Shown here: positions 1 to 4,275 of the stretch, piece by piece
How the letters are laid out: every line of letters starts with the position of its first letter
How positions within the stretch are numbered: the first letter of the stretch is position 1
Source: Clostridium sp. CAG:1013
GTDB lineage: Bacteria > Bacillota > Clostridia > Oscillospirales > Acutalibacteraceae
Direction of reading: 5' to 3'
Assembly (NCBI GenBank): GCA_000432995.1
Contig: HF972653.1
Coordinates: 1-5,343, forward strand
DNA length: 5,343 nt
The notes under the pieces: model-generated
Seen by the model: the letters and a program-made list of their open reading frames with translations, nothing else
The model's database searches: none
What the model was told of the DNA's origin: nothing
Made by a program: the position numbers and the translations under genes

Positions 1-11
1 TTTAACCCATG

Positions 12-46
12 AAAAATCCCCTGTGGGCAGCAGCCTACAGGGGATT
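12..46 (-). terminator. Intrinsic terminator downstream of the catalase remnant
   Basis: A near-perfect hairpin has a 10-bp stem (15-24 with 37-46) extended by a G-T pair and three G-C pairs (25-28 with 33-36) around an AGCA loop. Read on the minus strand it runs directly into five T residues (16 down to 12), the form of an intrinsic terminator for leftward transcription. The plus-strand side has only a broken T-run, so the minus direction is favoured. It probably ended the original catalase transcript. Confidence 0.8.
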
Positions 47-47
47 C

Positions 48-440
48 ATTTCTGCTTAAATAAGTATGGTTTGCTTCGCCGAACCGCTGGAAGTGGACCA
101 CTTCCCGTGCCCGCAGGAACTTGATGGGGTCCCGGACATCGGGGTCGTCGGTGAAACGCAGGATGTTGTCATAGGTCATGCGAGCTTTTTGCTCGGCACT
201 CAGGTTTTCGTGCAGGTCCGCGATGGTGTCGCCTGTAACAGAAAGCGCCGCAGCGTTAAAGGGCATGCCGGAAGCCGCTGTGGGATACACCGCAGCGGTG
301 TGATCCACAAAGTAATCCTCGAACCCAGCCGCTTTGATCTGTTCCGGCGTCATATCCCGGGTAAGCTGGTACACAATGGTACCCACCATTTCCAGGTGTC
401 CCAGTTCTTCTGTACCCAGTGAAGGGTCACAATGATACAC
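48..440 (-). pseudogene. Manganese catalase (CotJC-like), N-terminally truncated remnant
   Basis: The minus-strand frame encodes about 116 residues (419 down to 72) that I recognise as the C-terminal two thirds of a manganese catalase of the spore-coat CotJC type. These enzymes dismutate hydrogen peroxide at a di-manganese centre held by three Glu and two His. Visible landmarks are GTEELGHLEM (Glu and His ligands), YFVDH, AEQKAR (Glu ligand) and EVVHFQRFGEA (His ligand). The N-terminal helix carrying the first ligand Glu (DGELGA in relatives) is absent: homology stops abruptly at about 420, and an in-frame stop lies just upstream (456-454). A GTG at 440-438 with a GGGGGAG ribosome site six bases upstream could start a short product. 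After FGEA the frame no longer resembles the family and stays open to the window edge, through the terminator hairpin, while both other frames stop just before the hairpin (56-58, 46-48). Without the first ligand it should not be an active catalase alone. It is either a decayed gene or one half of a gene split by an insertion. Confidence 0.82.
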
Positions 441-450
441 AATGTGCTCC
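425..450. repeat. Imperfect inverted and direct repeat at the catalase break
   Basis: Just outside the end of catalase homology, GGGTCACA (424-431) faces TGTGCTCC (443-450), an imperfect inverted repeat. The heptamer CACAATG occurs twice ten bases apart (428-434, 438-444). The 9-mer TACACAATG at 436-444 also occurs inside the catalase at 370-378. Arms of this sort can occur in recombinase attachment sites, but no partner site was found here, so the role is open. Confidence 0.3.
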
Positions 451-472
451 CCCTCTCACTCTCACCTCAAGG

Positions 473-511
473 ATCTATTGCTTTTTTCAATAGATAACCA
501 TAACTTATAAG
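473..511 (+). promoter_or_regulatory. Candidate LysR-type regulator binding region
   Basis: An 8-bp perfect dyad ATCTATTG (473-480) / CAATAGAT (488-495) around a C/T-rich 7-base centre contains ATTG-N7-CAAT, which satisfies the T-N11-A rule for LysR-type regulators. A second palindrome, CTTATAAG, lies at 504-511. If transcription starts near 550, the two dyads centre at about -66 and -42, the usual spots for the recognition and activation sites of such regulators. This implies effector-dependent activation of the operon that follows. No LysR gene is next to it, which is unusual because such regulators are commonly encoded divergently from their target. Confidence 0.55.
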
Positions 512-514
512 AAT

Positions 515-543
515 TTGCTATTTCTCAGCCCAGCTTTTATAAT
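515..543 (+). promoter_or_regulatory. Sigma-A-type promoter of the acetyltransferase operon
   Basis: A consensus -10 box TATAAT (538-543) follows a weak -35 box TTGCTA (515-520) with a 17-base spacer. The expected start near 550 leaves a leader of about 15 bases, just enough for the GAGGTG ribosome site (551-556). A good -10 with a poor -35, right after the dyads at 473-511, fits an activator-dependent promoter. Confidence 0.72.
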
Positions 544-564
544 GGGGCAAGAGGTGAAAGTTAC

Positions 565-1149
565 ATGGAATTACGTGAGTTTTTAAGTTATATGGATAGT
601 GGGAAAGAGATCACCGCCGGTTCGGAAGTCCATCAGTGCATGCACCGGCTTTCTCAAGAAGCTATCCAGCTCACCACAGAATTAAACAGTCGCTTCCACA
701 CAGCCCAGGAGATCGTGGACCTGATGGAGAAAATCACCGGCCGTCCGGTGGACCACAGCTTCGCTTTATTTCCTCCTTTTTATACCGACTGCGGCAAAAA
801 CTTGAAGATCGGCAAAAACGTTTTTTTCAATTCCGGAGTCAAGATCCAGGATCAAGGAGGCGTGACTATTGAGGACGGTGTACTGATCGGCCACAATGTG
901 GTGATCGCCACCCTGGACCACAGCCTTGACCCTCATCACCGAGGAAACATGATTCCAGCGCCTGTCCACATCGGTAAGAACGTCTGGATCGGCGCCAACG
1001 CCACCATCTGTAAAGGCGTGGTCATCGGCGACGGCGCGGTAGTTGCGGCGGGCGCCGTTGTGACCACAGATGTACCGGAGAACACCGTATACGGCGGTGT
1101 ACCGGCCAGACTAATCAAAAAAATTCCGGTGGAAGCTTCCCAGCCGTGA
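565..1149 (+). CDS. Sugar O-acetyltransferase, hexapeptide-repeat (Maa/LacA/NodL) family
   Basis: The 194-residue product is a cytoplasmic acetyl-CoA-dependent O-acetyltransferase of the maltose/galactoside acetyltransferase group, which acetylates a sugar hydroxyl or a similar small acceptor. An N-terminal helical region (about 1-70, degenerate compared with typical Maa) is followed by PPFYTDCGKNLKIGKN (70-85), the usual family motif, then left-handed beta-helix hexapeptide turns from about 79 to 172 (for example VTIEDGVLIG, VWIGANATICKGVVIGDGAVVAAG). It closes with the conserved VYGGVPAR element. His119 in ATLDH sits where the catalytic His of LacA lies. Length is normal for the family. The ATG has a GAGGTG ribosome site eight bases upstream and directly follows the promoter, making this the first gene of the operon. 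Next comes a flavin reductase after 53 bases. The acceptor cannot be told from sequence; such genes in redox clusters may act on non-sugar substrates. Confidence 0.93.
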   Translation: MELREFLSYMDSGKEITAGSEVHQCMHRLSQEAIQLTTELNSRFHTAQEIVDLMEKITGRPVDHSFALFPPFYTDCGKNLKIGKNVFFNSGVKIQDQGGVTIEDGVLIGHNVVIATLDHSLDPHHRGNMIPAPVHIGKNVWIGANATICKGVVIGDGAVVAAGAVVTTDVPENTVYGGVPARLIKKIPVEASQP

Positions 1150-1202
1150 CCCAAAGACTAACACACAGCCACAAAAAACCAAACAGGAAAAGAGGTACTT
1201 TC

Positions 1203-1748
1203 ATGAGTAAAAAAGTTTTGATCCTTTCCACCAGTCCCCGCAAAAACAGCAACTCCGACGCCCTGGCTGAGGAATTTGCCAAAGGTGCCCGTGAAGCCGG
1301 CCATGAAGTGGAGAAAATCAGCCTGATCGGCAAGGAAATCCAGTTTTGCCGTGGATGCCTTGCCTGCCAGACCACAAAACGCTGCGTGATCCATGATGAC
1401 GCGGATAAGATTGTCCAAGAAAAAATGCTTCACGCGGACGTGCTTGTGTTTGCCACCCCCATCTATTACTACGAGATGAGCGGTCAGATGAAAACTTTGC
1501 TGGATCGGGCAAACCCCTTGTATTCAGCTGATTACGCTTTCCGTGATGTCTACTTCCTTTCGGCTGCCGCGGAAGACGGCGACCAGGTTTGTTCCCGTGC
1601 TGTCAACGGTTTAGAGGGATGGATCGCTTGCTTCCCTAAAACCCATCTGTCTGGAGTTGTCTTTGGCGGCAACGCTACGGAACCGGGAAGTATTCAGGGA
1701 AATCCCGCACTGGCCAAAGCCTTTGACATGGGAAAATCCATCTCCTAA
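1203..1748 (+). CDS. Flavodoxin-fold NAD(P)H:FMN oxidoreductase with iron-sulfur flavoprotein motif
   Basis: The 181-residue soluble protein belongs to the NADPH-dependent FMN reductase / flavodoxin-like superfamily. VLILSTSPRKNSNSD (5-19) is the phosphate-binding loop for FMN, and TPIYYYEMSGQMKTLLDR (85-102) is the segment that packs against the flavin ring. Between them Cys49, Cys52, Cys55 and Cys61 form CX2CX2CX5C, matching the compact cysteine motif (CX2CX2CX4-7C) that binds a 4Fe-4S cluster in archaeal and clostridial iron-sulfur flavoproteins. An electron-transfer or reductive detoxifying role is therefore likely; the electron acceptor is unknown. The ATG at 1203 is chosen because AGAGGT lies six bases upstream and the flavin loop needs an N-terminus there. 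A GTG overlapping the previous stop at 1146 would add 19 basic, non-conserved residues without a clear ribosome site. It is the second gene of the operon, 13 bases ahead of the lipoprotein gene. Confidence 0.9.
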   Translation: MSKKVLILSTSPRKNSNSDALAEEFAKGAREAGHEVEKISLIGKEIQFCRGCLACQTTKRCVIHDDADKIVQEKMLHADVLVFATPIYYYEMSGQMKTLLDRANPLYSADYAFRDVYFLSAAAEDGDQVCSRAVNGLEGWIACFPKTHLSGVVFGGNATEPGSIQGNPALAKAFDMGKSIS

Positions 1749-1761
1749 ATGACTGTGACTT

Positions 1762-2325
1762 ATGAAACCAGCAATTCTCTTTTTATGTCTGGTGTTGCTG
1801 CTGTCAGTAGTCTCGGGATGCGGGACCAGCAGTGATCCCCAGCCACAAGGTACCAGTTCCGTGGTCTCTTCTTCCCCGGTGAGTTCTGAAGCAGGCACCA
1901 CAGCATCCCAGCCTGACGAGGCAACACCGGAGGAAAGTTCCCAGATTTCACGAGAGGAGGGAGAATCCGTGAAAATCCAAATCACAGCGGGAGATACCGC
2001 TTTTACCGCCATTCCTGAAAACAATTCTTCCGCGGAAGCCTTTGTAGCTCTGCTGGAAGAGGGACCTATCACCGTGTCCATGTCCGACTACGCAGGGATG
2101 GAAAAGGTCGGCCCCCTGGGGACAGACCTTCCCAGAAATGACAGGCATATCAGCGTAGGCGCCGGAGACGTGATCCTATATCAGGGAAATCAGATCACCA
2201 TTTACTATGGGACCAATTCCTGGAGCTTTACAAAACTGGCCGTTATTGAAGGCGCTACGAAAAAGAGCCTTCTGGAAGCCCTTGGTTCCGGGGACGTAGA
2301 TGTAACATTCTCCATTGCGGAATAA
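1762..2325 (+). CDS. Lipoprotein with cyclophilin-like domain
   Basis: The 187-residue product has a lipoprotein signal peptide: Lys2, a hydrophobic stretch 4-17 and lipobox VSGC with the lipidated Cys at 20. Residues 21-69 are a Ser/Thr/Pro/Glu-rich flexible linker. Residues 70-187 form a cyclophilin-like fold domain (the small bacterial TM1367-type family), with SDYAGMEKVGPLG (108-120), LPRND (123-127) and GAGDVILYQGNQITIYYG (133-150). Members are often encoded beside flavodoxins, flavin reductases and acetyltransferases; prolyl isomerase activity is not established for the group, so I do not assign it. The predicted place is the outer face of the cytoplasmic membrane. The start is fixed by the signal peptide and an in-frame stop just upstream, yet no good ribosome site precedes it in the 13-base gap, so translation may be coupled to the reductase gene. 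An excellent internal ribosome site and GTG lie at the linker/domain boundary. It is the last gene of the operon, followed by a terminator. Confidence 0.9.
   Translation: MKPAILFLCLVLLLSVVSGCGTSSDPQPQGTSSVVSSSPVSSEAGTTASQPDEATPEESSQISREEGESVKIQITAGDTAFTAIPENNSSAEAFVALLEEGPITVSMSDYAGMEKVGPLGTDLPRNDRHISVGAGDVILYQGNQITIYYGTNSWSFTKLAVIEGATKKSLLEALGSGDVDVTFSIAE
1955..1971 (+). promoter_or_regulatory. Internal ribosome binding site and GTG start in the cyclophilin-like gene
   Basis: A full-consensus AGGAGG (1955-1960) in a longer purine run stands eight bases before an in-frame GTG (1969-1971), which is codon 70, the first residue of the cyclophilin-like domain. Initiation here would give a 118-residue cytoplasmic protein, the usual form of the family. 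It is far stronger than the site in front of the annotated ATG. It may be a working second start or the fossil start of an ancestral cytoplasmic gene later fused to a lipoprotein leader. Confidence 0.5.
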
Positions 2326-2332
2326 CCAACAT

Positions 2333-2376
2333 AAAAAAACCGCCGTTTATGATCCACATCATAGCGGCGGTTTTTT
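2333..2376 (+). terminator. Intrinsic terminator of the acetyltransferase-reductase-lipoprotein operon
   Basis: CCGCCG (2340-2345) pairs with CGGCGG (2365-2370), and an inner TATGAT/ATCATA stem closes on a CCAC loop with one small bulge between the stems. Six T residues follow (2371-2376) and seven A residues precede (2333-2339), so it could work in both directions. It begins eight bases after the lipoprotein stop codon. Confidence 0.93.
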
Positions 2377-2384
2377 GTGCCCTC

Positions 2385-2402
2385 TAACTTGACTCTAAGT
2401 TA
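2385..2402 (+). promoter_or_regulatory. Partial MerR-type promoter (-35 and left operator half only)
   Basis: TTGACT (2389-2394) is a good -35 box, and the overlapping CTCTAAGTTA (2393-2402) looks like the left half of the dyad found between -35 and -10 in many MerR-family promoters. The mirror half (roughly TAACTTAGAG) and a -10 box at the proper distance are missing; the sequence changes at about 2403 to a G-rich stretch. TAACTT/AAGTTA (2385-2390, 2397-2402) also form a short dyad by themselves. It is a possible promoter fossil, or a -35 whose -10 I cannot see. Confidence 0.35.
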
Positions 2403-2423
2403 AAAACCTGGGGGACAAGCAAA

Positions 2424-2461
2424 GCCTCCCATGCTCTTTCATAGACATGGATGAGGGAGGC
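2424..2461 (+). promoter_or_regulatory. Hairpin masking the ribosome site of the small gene
   Basis: GCCTCCC (2424-2430) is perfectly complementary to GGGAGGC (2455-2461), and CCATG (2429-2433) to CATGG (2446-2450) can form an inner stem. The 3' arm contains the GAGGGAGG ribosome site (2453-2460) of the gene starting at 2469. Any transcript that begins upstream of 2424 would fold this site into a stem and lower translation of the small protein. Confidence 0.45.
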
Positions 2462-2468
2462 GCAGCCG

Positions 2469-2645
2469 ATGAGAAATGAAGCCGTCTTTATGGGATACAC
2501 CCAGGAATCCCCTATCAAAAAAACAGATATGCAAGCTTTTATCAGGCTGTATCAGCAGTCAGTACTGATGATCCTTGAGGAGCAAGGACTTTTGAGCCAT
2601 GCTCAAGCCCAGGAAGCTTTGTCTATCCTGGACCGTTACGCGTGA
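2469..2645 (+). CDS. Small protein of unknown function, recombinase-associated
   Basis: The product is 58 residues, begins MRNEAVFMGYTQESPIKK, and is predicted to be soluble and mainly helical. The C-terminal part, with LYQQSVLMILEEQGLL and HAQAQEALSILDRYA, looks like two helices separated by a short turn, resembling the small SHOCT-like helical module, though I am not certain of the family. The ATG at 2469 is preferred over one at 2451 because GAGGGAGG (2453-2460) lies eight bases ahead of it and inside the longer form. It is followed after 46 bases by the recombinase gene in the same direction, so both are likely on one transcript. A small gene paired with a large serine recombinase could be a directionality or accessory factor, but this is position-based inference only. 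Confidence 0.7.
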   Translation: MRNEAVFMGYTQESPIKKTDMQAFIRLYQQSVLMILEEQGLLSHAQAQEALSILDRYA

Positions 2646-2691
2646 GACTTTTCAAAAGGACAGGTCACCACATGGGGGAAGGAGCGAAAGG

Positions 2692-4266
2692 ATGAAGGTT
2701 GCCGCCTATTGCCGCGTATCCACAGACAAAGAGGACCAAGCTAACTCCTTTGAAAGCCAGCAGCGGTATTTTCGCGAATACATTCTCCGCCACCCTGGAT
2801 GGGAGCTGTACCAAGTATACGCTGACGAGGGTGTGACCGGGACTAGCACTAAAAATCGGGCAGCGTTCAACCGGATGATTCAGGATGCCCGGCAGCACCG
2901 CTTTCAGCTGATCCTCACCAAAGAGGTAAGCCGTTTTTCTCGAAACATCCTGGATACCATCTCCTATACCCGGGACCTAAAAGCCCTGGGGATCGGCGTC
3001 CGTTTCATGAACGACGGTATCGATACTTTGGAGCCGGACGCAGAGCTGCGACTCTCCATTATGGGGAGCATCGCCCAGGAGGAGAGCCGAAGGACCTCAG
3101 CCCGGGTCAAATGGGGACAGACTCGCCGTATGGAACAAGGGGTGGTGTTTGGCCGTTCCATGCTGGGCTACGACGTAAAAAACGGAACCATGACCATCGA
3201 ACCAAAAGGCGCGGAGATCGTACGGCTGATCTTCTACAAATACGTGCACCAGCGCAAGGGCACCACGGTCATTGCCAGAGAACTGCGGGAAGCGGGATTC
3301 AAAACCCTCACCGGGAGCGTCAATTGGCGAAACACGGTAATCCTTAAGATTCTCCGAAACGAGAAGTACTGCGGGGACCTAAGGCAAAAAAAGACCATTA
3401 CCCCGGACTATCTTACCCACCGAAAACAATACAACCACGGTGAGGAGGAATTTATTTTTCTCAGGGATCATCATCCTCCCATCGTCTCCCGGGAGTTATG
3501 GGAGGAAGCTCAGCGGGAAATAAAGCGCCGAGATATGGATGGAAAATGCGCTGCCGGTCACGGGAGCCGCTATCCCCTGTCCGGGAAAATCAAATGCGGC
3601 GAATGCGGCCGCAGTTTCGTTTCTCGAACACGGCTCAAAAAGGACGGCAGCCGTTATAAGGTGTGGAGGTGCGGCACCGCAGCGGCCGAAGGCAGCCGTC
3701 ATACTGACCCATCAGGCAATGTTGTGGGGTGTGATGTGGGTTGCCTCCTCCGTGATGAGGTGGGCTTGGAGATGGTGCGGCAGTCGGTCGCTCAGCTGAA
3801 GCTGGATACTCAAGCGCTCAACCACTCCATGATTCAGGCCGCTCTGGAAGCCGTCAGCACTTCTCAAAGCTTTAGTGGGGCCAACTTAGCGGGGCTGAAA
3901 AAAGAACTGGAACAGGTGATAAAAAAGAAAAAAGGCGTACTGGACGCCTTTTTCGCAAAACATATTTCCGCGGATGATATGAAGCTGATGAACGCCGAAT
4001 ACGACCGTCAAGCCGTTCAACTCACGCAACAGATCCAGGCAGCGGAAGCACAGGAGAATCTGACCAACAGCCCATCCGCCTTGGAAAACAAAATCCAGAG
4101 AGCAGTGGAAACCATCGTCCTTGGTGAGACAGTTTCTGAAAAGCTGCTTGGTAACCTGCTGGACCACATCATCGTATATCCTGACAAGCGCATGGAAGTG
4201 CACTTAAAGCTGCTGCCCGGAAAATGGACCTTTACGCTGACAGGCCAAGCAGACCGAAAACCCTGA
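2692..4266 (+). CDS. Large serine recombinase (site-specific integrase/resolvase family)
   Basis: The 524-residue enzyme cuts and rejoins DNA at attachment sites through a phosphoserine link, as in integrases of phages and conjugative elements. The N-terminal resolvase domain (1-140) has YCRVSTD with the nucleophile Ser10 and Arg8, LTKEVSRFSRN (75-85, active-site Arg81 and Arg84) and the EESRRTSARVKWG region (130-142) leading into the long helix. The recombinase domain spans about 155-275 (GYDV, TTVIARELREAGFKT, ILRNEKYCGD). A zinc ribbon follows, with Cys302, Cys305, Cys327 and Cys347 or Cys351. A coiled-coil arm covers about 395-460, and a C-terminal segment ends at 524. All key residues are present and length is usual for the group, so it should be active. 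The ATG at 2692 is chosen for AAGGAG seven bases upstream and the family N-terminus; an upstream in-frame ATG at 2599 would add 31 non-conserved residues inside the small gene. Its target site is not identifiable here with certainty. Confidence 0.95.
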   Translation: MKVAAYCRVSTDKEDQANSFESQQRYFREYILRHPGWELYQVYADEGVTGTSTKNRAAFNRMIQDARQHRFQLILTKEVSRFSRNILDTISYTRDLKALGIGVRFMNDGIDTLEPDAELRLSIMGSIAQEESRRTSARVKWGQTRRMEQGVVFGRSMLGYDVKNGTMTIEPKGAEIVRLIFYKYVHQRKGTTVIARELREAGFKTLTGSVNWRNTVILKILRNEKYCGDLRQKKTITPDYLTHRKQYNHGEEEFIFLRDHHPPIVSRELWEEAQREIKRRDMDGKCAAGHGSRYPLSGKIKCGECGRSFVSRTRLKKDGSRYKVWRCGTAAAEGSRHTDPSGNVVGCDVGCLLRDEVGLEMVRQSVAQLKLDTQALNHSMIQAALEAVSTSQSFSGANLAGLKKELEQVIKKKKGVLDAFFAKHISADDMKLMNAEYDRQAVQLTQQIQAAEAQENLTNSPSALENKIQRAVETIVLGETVSEKLLGNLLDHIIVYPDKRMEVHLKLLPGKWTFTLTGQADRKP

Positions 4267-4275
4267 AAAGGTACC

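Noticed and set aside
66..422. Plus-strand open frame of 118 codons
   Set aside because: It is the antisense shadow of the catalase remnant, whose minus-strand translation carries recognisable family motifs; the plus-strand protein resembles nothing known and has no ribosome site.
1146..1202. Upstream GTG start for the flavin reductase overlapping the acetyltransferase stop
   Set aside because: The extra 19 residues are basic and non-conserved, and the ATG at 1203 has a well-spaced AGAGGT and the correct family N-terminus.
2403..2423. -10 box for the TTGACT at 2389
   Set aside because: The 17- to 19-base spacing falls on G-rich sequence without a TATAAT-like hexamer.
2451..2468. Upstream ATG for the small gene
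   Set aside because: Using it would place the strong GAGGGAGG site inside the coding sequence; the ATG at 2469 is spaced correctly from that site.
2599..2691. Upstream ATG for the recombinase
   Set aside because: The 31 added residues overlap the small gene and do not match the recombinase family; ATG 2692 has AAGGAG at good spacing and places the catalytic Ser at position 10.
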